A stretch of DNA of 64,000 nt, taken from Actinopolyspora mortivallis DSM 44261. Its GTDB lineage: Bacteria; Actinomycetota; Actinomycetes; Mycobacteriales; Pseudonocardiaceae. The position numbers were made by a program, and so were the translations under genes. This document shows positions 26,164-35,952 of the stretch, one piece after another (positions within the stretch are counted from its first letter, which is position 1; every line of letters begins with the position of its first letter). A model generated the notes under the pieces. That model made no database searches. It was not told where the DNA came from and saw nothing but the letters and a program-made list of their open reading frames with translations. Where the stretch lies: contig NZ_KB913024.1 of assembly GCF_000384035.1 (NCBI RefSeq), forward strand, positions 2,608,433 through 2,672,432, in the 5' to 3' direction.

Positions 26164-27945
26164 TCAGCGCCTGCCAGCGGTGGTCCCCATGCAGCTCAAC
26201 AGGGTGCGGTGGCTGATCCAGCCCACGGGTCGACCGTCCCGCTCGTCCAGTACCGGAGCGGCAGTGACGTCCAGGGAGACCAGCGCGTCCAGGGCGTCGA
26301 CGAGTGAGGTCGAAGTCCCCACCTCCGGGGGCTTTTCGAGCAGGTCACCGACCTGGCCGGTGTTCGTGGTGCCGTCACCGAGCACCTCGGCGACGGCCGC
26401 GGCCGTGACACATCCCCGATACCCGCCCTCGGAGTCCACCACGGGCAACGCGGAGTCCCCGCAGTGGGCCAGACGTTGGGCGGCCTCCGGAAGCGTGGTG
26501 TGGGGTTCCAGCGCGGGGGGCAGCGGTTCCATCACGTCGGCCACGGTGCGGTCCGGCAGGCGGCCCCGGCGGTACCTGGCGTCCAGGTCGATGCCGCGCC
26601 TGCTCAGCTTGCTCGTGTAGATGGTGTCCCTGCTCAGGGTCCTGCTGACCAGGGTCGCCACGACCACGGCCAGCATCAGCGGCAGAATGATCGAGTACTG
26701 TCCGGTCAGCTCGAACAGGATGATCACCGCGGTGATCGGGGCCCGGGCCGAGCCCGCGAAGGCGGCCCCCATGCCGATCAGCCCGTAGGCTCCCGGGGAG
26801 CCGGCCACCCCGGGCAGCAGCTCGTTGGCGATCATGCCGAAGGCGGTTCCGCCCATCCCCCCGATGAACAGGGCGGGGGCGAAGACTCCGCCCGAGCCGC
26901 CGATACCGATGGTCAGACTGGTGGCCAGCATCTTGCCGAGCAGCAGCACGAGCAGGAACCACACCGCGTAGTCCCCGCCGATGGCGTGGTTCAGCACGGG
27001 GTAGCCGACCCCGTACATCTGCGGCAGTACCAGCAGCACCAGACCGAGCAGCAGCCCTCCGACCCCGGGACGCAACCACTCCGGTCCCCGCCAGAGGTGG
27101 TCACAGACGTCCTCGATCCCGTAGAGCACCTTGCCGAACAGCACTCCGGCGGCGCCGACGAGGATCCCCAGCAGGGCGAACAGCAGGAACTCGGTCGGGT
27201 TGTGCAGGTGGAAGTCCGGCAGGGTGAGGAAGGCCTCGTTGCCCATCACGGCCCGGCCGATGACGCTGGCGGTGACGCTGGAGAGCACGACAGCGCCGAA
27301 GGACTCCACGGCGAAGTCCCGCAGAATGAGCTCCATGGCGAAGAAGGGGCCCGCCATCGGAGCGTTGAAGGTCGCGGCGATGCCCCCCGCGGCACCGCAG
27401 GCGACCAGCACACGCATCCGGCGCTCGGGCAGGCGGATGTTGTGTCCCACCGTGGAGCCGAGTGCCGAGCCGATCTGGACGATCGGTCCTTCCCTGCCGA
27501 CGGAGCCCCCACCACCGATGCACAGGGCCGAAGCCACGGCCTTGACGAAGCTGACCTGGGGTTTTATGCGCCCCCCTTGTTCGGACACGGCGTACATGAC
27601 CTCGGGAACACCGTGTCCCTTGGCCTCCGGGGCCAGCCAGTACATCAGGGGGCCGTAGAGCAGTCCCGCCACGGCGGGCGCGAGCACGAGGAACCAGACG
27701 CCGAGCCCGGGAAGCCATTCGTGTGCGGCCCCCGGGGCGGTGGTGTACTCCGGCCGGCCGGTGAACAGCTCGGTCGCCGAGGTGATCAACCACCGGAACG
27801 CGATGGCGCCGAGTCCGGCGCCGACCCCGACCAGCAGAGCGAGGGCCATCAGGCCGCTGCCGCGTTCGCGGAGCCAGGCAGCGATCCGCCCACACACCGA
27901 TCCGGTCAGGGCTGCTGATCGTTTTCCGGCCACCGCCATCACCAT
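26164..27945 (-). CDS. ClC-type chloride channel/antiporter with CBS domains
   Basis: A protein of about 593 residues with 10-12 helices. The selectivity motifs are GGGGSVGREGPIVQIGSALGS (GREGP with the gating Glu) and GSGGVFAPALFIGGMGGTAFG. The C-terminal 130 residues hold two CBS domains (TVADVMEPLPPALEPHTTLPEAAQ and VGDLLEKPPEVGTSTSLVDAL). The frame is open to 28017; the ATG at 27943-27945 lies inside a palindrome, so the message may be leaderless, and an ATG at 27939 is also possible. It is divergent from a MarR regulator, its probable controller. Confidence 0.92.
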   Translation of the reverse strand: MVMAVAGKRSAALTGSVCGRIAAWLRERGSGLMALALLVGVGAGLGAIAFRWLITSATELFTGRPEYTTAPGAAHEWLPGLGVWFLVLAPAVAGLLYGPLMYWLAPEAKGHGVPEVMYAVSEQGGRIKPQVSFVKAVASALCIGGGGSVGREGPIVQIGSALGSTVGHNIRLPERRMRVLVACGAAGGIAATFNAPMAGPFFAMELILRDFAVESFGAVVLSSVTASVIGRAVMGNEAFLTLPDFHLHNPTEFLLFALLGILVGAAGVLFGKVLYGIEDVCDHLWRGPEWLRPGVGGLLLGLVLLVLPQMYGVGYPVLNHAIGGDYAVWFLLVLLLGKMLATSLTIGIGGSGGVFAPALFIGGMGGTAFGMIANELLPGVAGSPGAYGLIGMGAAFAGSARAPITAVIILFELTGQYSIILPLMLAVVVATLVSRTLSRDTIYTSKLSRRGIDLDARYRRGRLPDRTVADVMEPLPPALEPHTTLPEAAQRLAHCGDSALPVVDSEGGYRGCVTAAAVAEVLGDGTTNTGQVGDLLEKPPEVGTSTSLVDALDALVSLDVTAAPVLDERDGRPVGWISHRTLLSCMGTTAGRR

Positions 27946-27958
27946 TGCATAATGCAAT
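27944..27958. promoter_or_regulatory. shared operator candidate between ClC and MarR genes
   Basis: ATTGCAT-A-ATGCAAT is a perfect 15-bp palindrome in an AT-rich pocket. It overlaps the ClC start codon and lies 36-50 bases upstream of the MarR ATG. MarR proteins usually bind such palindromes between themselves and a divergent target. Confidence 0.6.
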
Positions 27959-27993
27959 TCTTGCCCCGTGCACGTCAATGTGAAAATGGCGAC

Positions 27994-28494
27994 ATGAGTG
28001 ATGAGAAGCCGCCACACGGTGACGAAGTGGACGCGATCACCGAGGCGGTGCTGACCGCGTCCCGGTTACTGGTGGGAATCTCGGCGAAATCGGTCGCCGC
28101 GGTTGCCGGGCCGATCACACTTCCCCAGTTCCGCCTGCTGGTGGCACTGGGCTCCCGGGGGCCGCTGAAACTGGTGTCGCTGGCCGAGATGCTCGGCGTG
28201 AACCCCTCCACGGCCACCAGAACCGTGGACAGGCTCGTCACGGCCGGATGGGCCGAACGGAACAGCAACCCGGACTCGCGCCGGGAGATCACGGTGGGTC
28301 TCACCACGGCCGGTCGCGATCTGGTGGACCGGGTCACCGAGTACCGCCGCGGCGAGATCGCGGCCATCGTCGAACGCATCCCCCACGAACAGCGCGCGGG
28401 GCTGGTGCAGGCCCTCCAGGCGTTCACCGAGGCGGGGGAGGAACCCCCGCCACGTGCCTCGCCCTACGACGCGGGGCTGACGCACTGGACCTGA
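27994..28494 (+). CDS. MarR-family transcriptional regulator
   Basis: A 166-residue winged-helix regulator. The DNA-binding part is TLPQFRLLVALGSRGPLKLVSLAEMLGVNPSTATRTVDRLVTAGWAER, with wing NSNPDSRREITVGLTTAGRDLV. The ATG at 27994 is chosen over an in-frame start at 27952, which would lie in the palindrome. It is divergent from the ClC gene and probably represses it and itself. The ligand is unknown. Confidence 0.92.
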   Translation: MSDEKPPHGDEVDAITEAVLTASRLLVGISAKSVAAVAGPITLPQFRLLVALGSRGPLKLVSLAEMLGVNPSTATRTVDRLVTAGWAERNSNPDSRREITVGLTTAGRDLVDRVTEYRRGEIAAIVERIPHEQRAGLVQALQAFTEAGEEPPPRASPYDAGLTHWT

Positions 28495-28610
28495 AGAGTT
28501 CTCGCGGAACGGTTCCCGACATCGCCGGACTCCGGCACACCACACCCGACCGATCCGGAGGGTCGTTACTCGAAGGCCTCCGGGCGAACCTCCCCCGGCT
28601 GTTCCCCCGA

Positions 28611-28979
28611 CTACTCGACGTCGCGGGTCACGTCGGAGACGACGCCCCCGCCGTCGGCCCGGAACACGGGAACCCGCCTGCCCAACGCCCGCACCGCGGC
28701 CAGCGAATCCGGGTCGATCTCCGTCCCGTCGGTGACCAACGCCGCGGCCTCCAGCCCCTCGGCACCGCTGGAGGCGGCAGCCGCCACGGCGGACTGCAGG
28801 GCGCTCAGCCGCAGCACACCCAGATCCACGGTGCATCCCGTGTAGGTCCTGCCGTCGGTGTCCCGTACCGCCGCCCCCTCGGTAGCCCCGATCCGGGCCC
28901 GGGCCGACCGGGCCAGCGTCACGATCTTGGAGTCCTCCGCGTCGAGCTGCTCCGGAGCGGGCTCGATCCGTTCACCCAT
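28611..28979 (-). CDS. cytidine deaminase-like protein without catalytic residues
   Basis: A 122-residue protein of cytidine deaminase-like length and layout ([33 protein letters not shown], then [17 protein letters not shown]). In active enzymes the second segment carries the zinc ligand Cys followed by Ala-Glu, and a PCxxC lies downstream. Here these are Ser-Ala-Leu and no CxxC exists. It resembles the hypothetical between era and the CBS gene in mycobacteria (Rv2365c type). The ATG at 28979 has AAGGGAAG upstream and overlaps the end of the upstream gene by 8 bases. It is likely a conserved pseudoenzyme. Confidence 0.7.
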   Translation of the reverse strand: MGERIEPAPEQLDAEDSKIVTLARSARARIGATEGAAVRDTDGRTYTGCTVDLGVLRLSALQSAVAAAASSGAEGLEAAALVTDGTEIDPDSLAAVRALGRRVPVFRADGGGVVSDVTRDVE

Positions 28980-30300
28980 GATGGGCTTCCCTTCCTTCCT
29001 CACCGTGGTGCGCACCGGTGTCCGCGGCCCTGCCGACCAACAACGCGTTGATCCGGATGCGCCCCCTGTGGTCCTTGCCGCCCTCCGCCCGCAGACGCAG
29101 CCCGGAGATCTCGGCCTCGGCACCGGGCAGCGGGACACGTCCGAGACTGTGCGCCAGCAGCCCCCCGACCGTCTCCACCTCCGAGTCGTCCAGCTCCACC
29201 CCGAACAGCGCCCCCAGATCGGACACGGGAAGCCGCGAGCTGACCCGCACCCGTTCCTCGTCGAGCCACTCCACCGGGCGGTGCTCCTCCCGGTCCGACT
29301 CGTCGGTGATCTCGCCGACGATCTCCTCGATGATGTCCTCGATGGTGAGCAGACCCGCCGTGCCGCCGTACTCGTCCACCGCTATGGCCATATGACTGCG
29401 CGAGAGCTGCATCTCCTTGAGCAGCTCGTCCAGCCGTTTGGAGTCCGGGACGAAGCTGGCCTGACGCATCAGCTCGGCCACGGTGGGCTCGGGTGAGTCC
29501 GAGGCGGAACGCTCGGCCAGCGCCCTGGCCGACTCCTTGAGCGTGACCACGCCGACCACGTCGTCGACGCTGTCCCCGATCACCGGAATACGGGAGAAAC
29601 CGGAGCGGAGGGCGAGTGTGAGGGCCTGCCGCGCCGACTTGGTACGTTCGATCCAGATCATCTCGGTCCGCGGGACCATCACCTCTCGGGCGACGGTGTC
29701 CCCCAGCTCGAAGACCGAGTGGATCATCTCGCGTTCCCCGGCGGCCACCACGCCACGCTCACCGGCCAGGTCGACCAGTTCGCGCAGCTCCACCTCCGAG
29801 GAGAACGGCCCCTCCCGGAAACCCCTGCCGGGGGTGATCGCGTTACCGACGAGGATCAGCAGTCTCGTCAACGGGTTGAGCACCCGCGCCAGCAGGGCCA
29901 CAGGCCCCGCGAGGACGAGCCCCACCCCGTAGGGGTGCTGACGGCCGATGGTGCGCGGCCCCACCCCGACGAGCACGTACGAGACCACCAGCATGATCAG
30001 CACGGACAGCAGCACAGCCCAGCCGGGAGAGGAAAACGCGCGGAGCACCACCACAGTCACCAGCACGGTGGCGGTCAACTCGCAGGTCAGCCGCAACAGC
30101 AGCAGCAGGTTGACGTGTCGGGGGCGGTCGGCCAGCACCCGCACGAGCTGGCCCGCCCCGGAGCGCCCCTGCCGGAGCAGCTCCTCGGCCCTGGCCCGGG
30201 ACGCCGTGCCCACGGCCGCGTCGGCGGCCGCGAACACCCCGGCGGCCAGCACCAGCAGCACCGCCCAGAGAATCAACCACGTTCCCGCCGGAAACAACAA
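28972..30300 (-). CDS. hemolysin/CorC-type membrane protein with CBS pair
   Basis: A protein of about 442 residues. N-terminal CNNM/DUF21 helices ([23 protein letters not shown] and later [25 protein letters not shown]) precede two CBS domains ([42 protein letters not shown]) and a CorC_HlyC transporter-associated domain ending in [10 protein letters not shown]. Family members act in Mg2+/Co2+ handling. The frame opens upstream through ybeY; a TTG near 30297-30300 fits the mycobacterial length, so the start is uncertain. It is in the phoH-ybeY operon. Confidence 0.88.
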   Translation of the reverse strand: MLFPAGTWLILWAVLLVLAAGVFAAADAAVGTASRARAEELLRQGRSGAGQLVRVLADRPRHVNLLLLLRLTCELTATVLVTVVVLRAFSSPGWAVLLSVLIMLVVSYVLVGVGPRTIGRQHPYGVGLVLAGPVALLARVLNPLTRLLILVGNAITPGRGFREGPFSSEVELRELVDLAGERGVVAAGEREMIHSVFELGDTVAREVMVPRTEMIWIERTKSARQALTLALRSGFSRIPVIGDSVDDVVGVVTLKESARALAERSASDSPEPTVAELMRQASFVPDSKRLDELLKEMQLSRSHMAIAVDEYGGTAGLLTIEDIIEEIVGEITDESDREEHRPVEWLDEERVRVSSRLPVSDLGALFGVELDDSEVETVGGLLAHSLGRVPLPGAEAEISGLRLRAEGGKDHRGRIRINALLVGRAADTGAHHGEEGREAHHG

Positions 30301-30313
30301 CGCCGCACCCGTC

Positions 30314-30865
30314 TTACCGCTCGGTGTCCTCGCCGGACTCCTCCAGTCCGACCACCCCGAGCACCCGGGAGTCGGCGTCCCGCTGCTGTGCCGCGCGGTC
30401 CGCCTCCGACTTGGCCTCCCGGAACTCCGCCAACAACCGGTTCTGCAGCGCGAACATCTCACGCTCCTCCTCCGGTTCGGCGTGGTCGTAGCCGAGCAGG
30501 TGCAACACGCCGTGCACCGTCAACAGATAGAGCTCGTCCTCCATCCGGTGTCCGGCGTTGCGGGCCTGATCCCTGGCGAACTCCGGGCACAGCACGATGT
30601 CACCGAGCATCCCCGGATCCGGCTCCGTGGACTCCGGGGCACGGGGGGTCTCGTACTCCTCCAGCGGGAAGGCCATCACGTCGGTGGGACCGGACAGGTC
30701 CATCCACCGCTCGTGCAGGTCCGCCATCACGTCGAGCTCGACCAGCACGATGGAGAGCTCCGCCAGGCTGCTGACCCCCATGCGGTCCAACGCGAAGCGA
30801 GCCACGGAAACGATGGTCGTCTCCGGAACGCTGACAGCCGACTCGTTAGCGATCTCTATGCTCAT
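30314..30865 (-). CDS. ybeY: endoribonuclease YbeY
   Basis: A 183-residue metalloprotein for 16S rRNA 3' maturation and ribosome quality control. The zinc motif [16 protein letters not shown] (HGxLHLxGYDH) is intact, and [13 protein letters not shown] is the other conserved segment. The C-terminal 30 residues form a charged tail. The ATG at 30865 overlaps the phoH stop by 4 bp and is chosen over an upstream in-frame ATG. Confidence 0.95.
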   Translation of the reverse strand: MSIEIANESAVSVPETTIVSVARFALDRMGVSSLAELSIVLVELDVMADLHERWMDLSGPTDVMAFPLEEYETPRAPESTEPDPGMLGDIVLCPEFARDQARNAGHRMEDELYLLTVHGVLHLLGYDHAEPEEEREMFALQNRLLAEFREAKSEADRAAQQRDADSRVLGVVGLEESGEDTER

Positions 30866-31935
30866 GCCCGTTTCCGTGCTCGGTCCTCGAACTGCCCCGC
30901 CGAGGAGGTGTCCACCCCGGCCTCCTGCAGCGCGTGCCAACGGTCGTAGGCGTTGACGATCTCCCCTACCAGGCGGTGACGCACCACGTCCTGGCTGTCC
31001 AGGGTGCAGAAGTACACGTCCTCGATGCCGTCCAGGATCTCACGAACGACTTTCAGCCCACTGCGTTGGCCTCCGGGCAGGTCGATCTGGGTCACGTCGC
31101 CGGTGACCACGATCTGCGAGCCGAACCCCAGCCGGGTGAGGAACATCTTCATCTGTTCCGGCGTGGTGTTCTGCGCCTCGTCCAGGATGATGAAGGCGTC
31201 GTTGAGCGTACGACCCCGCATGTACGCCAGCGGAGCGACCTCGATGGTGCCCGCCTGGGTGAGTCGCGGGATCGACTCGGGGTCGACCATGTCGTACAAC
31301 GCGTCGTAGAGCGGACGCAGGTAGGGGTCGATCTTCTCGTACAGGCTTCCCGGCAGGTAGCCGAGTCGCTCCCCCGCCTCCACGGCGGGCCGGATCAGGA
31401 TGATCCGGTTGACCTCCTTGGCCTGCAACGCCCGCACCGCCTTGGCCATCGCCAGGTACGTCTTTCCCGTACCCGCCGGACCGATACCGAACACCACGGT
31501 GTTCTCGTCGATGGCGTCCACGTAACGCTTCTGGTTCGCCGTCTTCGGACGGATGCTGCGTCCACGTCTGGACAGCACGTCCATGCTCAGCACGTCGGCG
31601 GGAGAGTCACCGTTCTCGGTGGCGAGCATGGACACGCTGCGCCGCACGACGTCCGGACTGAGCTGGTTGCCCTTGGAAACCAGCTCGATCAACTCGTCGA
31701 ACACGTGCTCGGCGAAGGTGACCTGGGCGGACTCCCCGGTGAGGGTGACCTCGTTGCCCCGCACGTGCACGTCGGCGTCGAGAACCTCCTCGAGTGTGCG
31801 CAGGTTCTCGTCCCGGGAACCGAGCAGGGCGAGGATCGCCGTGTCCGGGACGGTGCGACTCGACTGGGTCCGCTGGGTCCGGGGTAGCTGCTCTCCCGTC
31901 CGGGGAGCCTCCCCATCCGCTGCGATTCCGGCCAC
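30862..31935 (-). CDS. phoH: PhoH-like ATPase
   Basis: A P-loop protein of 357 residues. Walker A is [19 protein letters not shown] and Walker B is [24 protein letters not shown], with GDVTQIDLP and the [15 protein letters not shown] segment. An N-terminal KH-like region precedes it. The family is tied to RNA metabolism and always neighbours ybeY. GTG start. Confidence 0.94.
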   Translation of the reverse strand: MAGIAADGEAPRTGEQLPRTQRTQSSRTVPDTAILALLGSRDENLRTLEEVLDADVHVRGNEVTLTGESAQVTFAEHVFDELIELVSKGNQLSPDVVRRSVSMLATENGDSPADVLSMDVLSRRGRSIRPKTANQKRYVDAIDENTVVFGIGPAGTGKTYLAMAKAVRALQAKEVNRIILIRPAVEAGERLGYLPGSLYEKIDPYLRPLYDALYDMVDPESIPRLTQAGTIEVAPLAYMRGRTLNDAFIILDEAQNTTPEQMKMFLTRLGFGSQIVVTGDVTQIDLPGGQRSGLKVVREILDGIEDVYFCTLDSQDVVRHRLVGEIVNAYDRWHALQEAGVDTSSAGQFEDRARKRA

Positions 31936-32209
31936 GCTGTTACCGGCCTGCTTTCTGCGCTTTCCGCGCGGTCAGTTACTGGATCCCTTCCACCCCGATG
32001 GTAGAGCAACCGACAACTCGCCCGCCGCCACGCGGGGTGTCGTGCCCCTCGCCGTGACCGGCGGCGGTGGTAACGATCCTCCCCTTCGGAAACCCCGGGT
32101 CGGCGGCCCGCCGGACGGAGTCCGGGGACACGGAGCGCTCACCGCTTCCGCCTCGCCGGCCGCACCGGGCGAGCACCGACCCGGTTACCGCGAAGGCTCC
32201 GGCCGGTGC

Positions 32210-32569
32210 TCAGACCGGCTCGGCCAGTGCGCCCAGTTGCCGCCCGCCCAACAGGTGCAGGTGCACGTGGAAGATCGTCTGCCCCGCGTCCTCGTTGGTG
32301 TTGAACAGCAGACGGTACCCGGACTCGGCGATCCCCTCGCTCTCGGCGATCTCGGCCGCCACCCGGACGAGCTCGGCCGTCAGCTCCGGGTCGTGGGTGG
32401 CCAGCTCGGCGGCGTTGCGGTAGCGCTCGCGCGGGACGATCAGCACGTGAACCGGGGCCTGCGGGTTGATGTCCCGGACGGCGATCACACGCTCGCCCCG
32501 GTACACGAAATCGGCGGGGATCTCCCCGGAGATCATGCGCTCGAACAGTGAGGCTTCGTTGTCGACCAT
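32210..32569 (-). CDS. HIT-family nucleotide hydrolase
   Basis: A 119-residue histidine-triad protein of the Hint group. It begins LFERMISGEIPADFVYRGERVIAVRDINPQAPVHVLIVP and has the active-site triad IFHVHLHLLGG (HxHxHxx) with Q upstream. The probable activity is hydrolysis of purine nucleoside phosphoramidates. It lies between rsmE and phoH on the same strand. Confidence 0.93.
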   Translation of the reverse strand: MVDNEASLFERMISGEIPADFVYRGERVIAVRDINPQAPVHVLIVPRERYRNAAELATHDPELTAELVRVAAEIAESEGIAESGYRLLFNTNEDAGQTIFHVHLHLLGGRQLGALAEPV

Positions 32570-32633
32570 GCCCGCAGACTATCCGTGAGACGCTCTCCGC
32601 CCGAAGAGTGATCCACGCCGGGGCGTACGCCGC

Positions 32634-33374
32634 TCACGCCCACCGTCCCGTCAGAGCTCCCAGGGCACCGAGCGCCACCGCCCCTGCCGTCGAGGCGCGT
32701 AGCACCTCGGGGCCCAGGCGGACCGGCCTGCCCCCCGCCGCGCACAGCGCGCTCAGTTCGGCCTCGGTGACTCCCCCCTCCGGGCCCACCACGAGCGCCA
32801 GCCGCCCGCTGTGGGGAAGGGTGATCTCCGGCAGGGAGCACTCCCCCGACTCGTGCAGCACCAGAGCCGCCGTGTAGTCGGGCAGGAACTCGGCCACCGC
32901 GGCGGTGCCGACCGGTTCCTCCACGCTCGGGACCCACGCCCTGCGCGCCTGTTTGGCCGCCCGCGACGCGGCGTTGCGCCACCGTGTCAGCGCCTTGGCA
33001 CCGCGCGGACCGTCGTCCCACTTGGCCACACAGCGCTCCGCCCTCCAGGGGATGACCGAGTCCACCCCGGCCTCGGTGGCCAGCTCCACGGCCAGCTCCC
33101 CGCGATCCCCCTTCACCAGCGCCTGCACCAGCTCCACACGGGGTTCGGAGGGGGGAACCTCCCGACGCTGCCGCACCTCCAGCTCCAGCGCGTCCTTGAG
33201 CACCTCCACGACGCCGCACTCGGCGAGTCCGCCGCGCCCGTCCGAGAGCACCAGCCGTTCCCCGGAACGCATACGGCGCACGGTAGCCGCGTGTTTGCCC
33301 TCCGGGCCGGTCAACCGGGTACGGGACTCGGCGGGCAACTCGTCGACCGAGAACACCGGCAGCGTGGATGACAT
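32634..33374 (-). CDS. rsmE: 16S rRNA m3U1498 methyltransferase
   Basis: A SPOUT methyltransferase of 246 residues that methylates U1498. It has the N-terminal PUA-like domain (LTGPEGKHAATVRRMRSGERLVLSDG) and the C-terminal knot (LALVVGPEGGVTEAELS, RLGPEVLRASTAGAVAL). It follows dnaJ in the same direction, as in mycobacteria. Confidence 0.95.
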   Translation of the reverse strand: MSSTLPVFSVDELPAESRTRLTGPEGKHAATVRRMRSGERLVLSDGRGGLAECGVVEVLKDALELEVRQRREVPPSEPRVELVQALVKGDRGELAVELATEAGVDSVIPWRAERCVAKWDDGPRGAKALTRWRNAASRAAKQARRAWVPSVEEPVGTAAVAEFLPDYTAALVLHESGECSLPEITLPHSGRLALVVGPEGGVTEAELSALCAAGGRPVRLGPEVLRASTAGAVALGALGALTGRWA

Positions 33375-33454
33375 CGGAACTCACTCACTCGGGGGAGACG
33401 GACAGGATCACGGACGAGATCCGAAGGCGGCCACCCGTGGGGGCCGCCCGCATC

Positions 33455-34633
33455 TCACCGGTGACCGAACCCACGGAACCGGGAGAAGATCCCGCCCCGG
33501 TGCCCGTTGCCGCTCGCGCTGACGGTGGGTTCGGGCTGTTCCTCGCCCCGGCTGGAGGCGAGCTGCCGCAGCAGGTCGGCCTGGTGCTCGTCCAGCTTGG
33601 TGGGTACGACCACGTCCAGGTGCACGTGCAGGTCGCCGTGACCGCTGACCCGCCCGTTGGACCGCAGCTTGGGCAGCCCCTGCCCGTCGAGCACGTACTC
33701 GGTTCCCGGCTGCGTTCCCGGTTCGACGGTGAGTTCCTCCTCGCCTTCGAGGGTCTCGATGGTCACCACCGTGCCCAGCGCGGCGGCCGTCATCGGCACC
33801 TGCACGGTGCAGTGCAGGTCGGCGCCGTCGCGCACGAAGCGCTCGTGCGGCTGTTCCTCCACCTCGACGAAGAGGTCGCCCGCCGGGCCACCTCCCGGGC
33901 CGACCTCGCCCTCACCGGCGAGACGGACCCGCATCCCGTCCCCGACACCGGCCGGGATCTTGACGGTGATCGTGCGGCGGGAACGCACCCGCCCGTCGCC
34001 TCCGCACTGCTGGCACGGATCGGTGATGACCTCACCGAAGCCCCGGCACACCGGGCAGGGCCGTGAGGTCATCACCTGCCCCAGGAAGGAACGCTGCACG
34101 GACTGGATCTCACCCCGCCCGTCGCAGGTGTCACAGGTGGAGGGAGCCGTTCCCGCGCTCGAACCGCCACCCTGGCAGGCGTCGCACACCACGGCGGTGT
34201 CGACCGTGACGTCACGGTTGACTCCCCGGGCGCACTCCTCCAGGGTCAGTTCCAGGCGCAGCAACGCGTCGGAGCCCTGCTGGACCCGGCTGCGGGGTCC
34301 CCGACCCGCGGCCCCTCCGGCACCACCGCCGAAGAACGCGTCCATGATGTCGCCAAGACCGCCGAAACCGGCGAACGGGTCGCCACCGGCACGCGCTCCG
34401 GCCGCACCGCCGCCGTTGTCCATCGGATCGCCGCCCAGGTCGACGACCTGACGCTTCTTGGGATCCGAGAGGACCTCGTAGGCGGTGCTCACCTCCCGGA
34501 AGCGTTCCTGGGCACCCTCCTCCTTGTTGACGTCGGGGTGCAGTTCCCGCGCAAGCTTGCGGTAAGCCCGCTTGATCTGATCCTGGGTCGCGTCCTTGGA
34601 TACCCCGAGGATCCCGTAGTAGTCCTTGGCCAC
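33455..34633 (-). CDS. dnaJ: co-chaperone DnaJ
   Basis: A type I J-protein of 392 residues. The J domain starts [33 protein letters not shown] with the HPD motif. A Gly-rich stretch ([11 protein letters not shown]) follows. Four CxxCxGxG zinc repeats are [24 protein letters not shown] and CQQCGGDG. The C-terminal substrate domains are complete. Located beside hrcA, it is the DnaJ2 type whose expression is linked to heat shock. Confidence 0.96.
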   Translation of the reverse strand: MAKDYYGILGVSKDATQDQIKRAYRKLARELHPDVNKEEGAQERFREVSTAYEVLSDPKKRQVVDLGGDPMDNGGGAAGARAGGDPFAGFGGLGDIMDAFFGGGAGGAAGRGPRSRVQQGSDALLRLELTLEECARGVNRDVTVDTAVVCDACQGGGSSAGTAPSTCDTCDGRGEIQSVQRSFLGQVMTSRPCPVCRGFGEVITDPCQQCGGDGRVRSRRTITVKIPAGVGDGMRVRLAGEGEVGPGGGPAGDLFVEVEEQPHERFVRDGADLHCTVQVPMTAAALGTVVTIETLEGEEELTVEPGTQPGTEYVLDGQGLPKLRSNGRVSGHGDLHVHLDVVVPTKLDEHQADLLRQLASSRGEEQPEPTVSASGNGHRGGIFSRFRGFGHR

Positions 34634-34722
34634 CTTGTGCGTTCTTCCTCTGCTCGTCTAGCGGGTACATGCCGAAGATTCCCGGGGGACGGGTGCCGCT
34701 CGACACGCCTGCCAGGCGGGGG

Positions 34723-35745
34723 TCACCGTCCCGCCAGGATCTCTCCCACGTAGGACGCAACGGCACGAACCGCTGCCATCGTTCCCGGATAGTCCATCCG
34801 AGTGGGGCCGACCACGCCCATGCCCCCCAGCACCGTCCCATGGGAACCGTAACCGGTGGAAACGACCGAGGTGCTCTGCATCTCCTCGGCCTCGTTCTCC
34901 ATCCCGATCCGGACCGTCACGCCCTCGGAGTCCCGGGCGGCGGCCAGCAGGCGCAGCACGACCACCTGCTCCTCCAACGCCTCCAGCACCTGGCGCAGCG
35001 ACCCCGGGAAGTCCGCGACGTTTCGGGTCAGATTGTGGGTACCTCCGAGGACCATGCGTTCGTCGGGGTGTTCCACCAGTGTCTCGATGAGCACCCCGCA
35101 GACCCTGGTCATGATCTCCCGCAGCTCCGGAGGTGCCTCCTCGGGAAGCTCGGAGACCGAGGCGGAGGCGTCGGCCAGCCGTTTGCCGACCATGGCCGAG
35201 TTGAGCACGGTCCGCAGTCGCGAAACGTCCTCGTCACCCAGGACGTCACCGAGGTCGACCATACGCTGGTCGACACGTCCGGTGTCGGTGATCAACACCA
35301 GCATCAGTCGCGCCGGAGTGATGGTCACCACTTCCACGTGCCGCACCGTCGACTGGGTCAACGTCGGGTACTGCACCACGGCGACCTGCTGGGTGAGCTG
35401 GGCCAACAACCGCACGCTGCGCCGCATGACGTCGTCGAGGTCCAGCGCGCCCTCCAGGAAGGCGTGGATCGCCCTGCGTTCCGGGGAGGTCAACGGCTTG
35501 ATCTCGTGCAACCGGTCGACGAAGGTGCGGTACCCCTGGTCGGTGGGGATCCGACCCGCGCTCGTGTGCGGCTGGGCGATCAGGCCTTCCTCTTCGAGCA
35601 CGGCCATGTCGTTGCGTACAGTGGCACTGGACACGCCGAGATTGTGCTGTTCGACGAGCGTCTTGGAACCGACCGGCTCGTTGGTGGACACGTAGTCGGC
35701 AACGATCGCGCGTAGCACCTCGAAACGGCGCTCGTCCGCGTTCAC
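34723..35745 (-). CDS. hrcA: heat-inducible transcription repressor HrcA
   Basis: A 340-residue repressor of CIRCE-controlled heat-shock genes. The winged helix is [52 protein letters not shown]. The rest is the GAF-like dimerisation domain. The GTG at 35745 (VNADERRF) has GGAGGAGGAGG 9 bases upstream and gives the family length; the frame is open to 35826. No CIRCE element (TTAGCACTC-type) was seen upstream, so it may control other loci. Confidence 0.94.
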   Translation of the reverse strand: MNADERRFEVLRAIVADYVSTNEPVGSKTLVEQHNLGVSSATVRNDMAVLEEEGLIAQPHTSAGRIPTDQGYRTFVDRLHEIKPLTSPERRAIHAFLEGALDLDDVMRRSVRLLAQLTQQVAVVQYPTLTQSTVRHVEVVTITPARLMLVLITDTGRVDQRMVDLGDVLGDEDVSRLRTVLNSAMVGKRLADASASVSELPEEAPPELREIMTRVCGVLIETLVEHPDERMVLGGTHNLTRNVADFPGSLRQVLEALEEQVVVLRLLAAARDSEGVTVRIGMENEAEEMQSTSVVSTGYGSHGTVLGGMGVVGPTRMDYPGTMAAVRAVASYVGEILAGR

Positions 35746-35952
35746 CAGCGTCACCTCCTCCTCCGGCGCGTCCTCACTCGCGGACACGTCCGACTCGGCA
35801 CACACGGGTTCGTGCCTGCCGTCCACTGTCCGAGTTTACGGTGTTTCGGGCTCTCAGCCGAGAGGTGCGGTCGGGAGTCGGCGGGAGACCACCCCTTACG
35901 GGGGCGGATCTCTCGGCCCCGCCCGTGGGAAGGCCCGCCCGAGGGGCCGAAC

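Noticed and set aside
34634..35952. A CIRCE element near hrcA-dnaJ
   Set aside because: No TTAGCACTC-N9-GAGTGCTAA-like sequence was seen on either side of hrcA.
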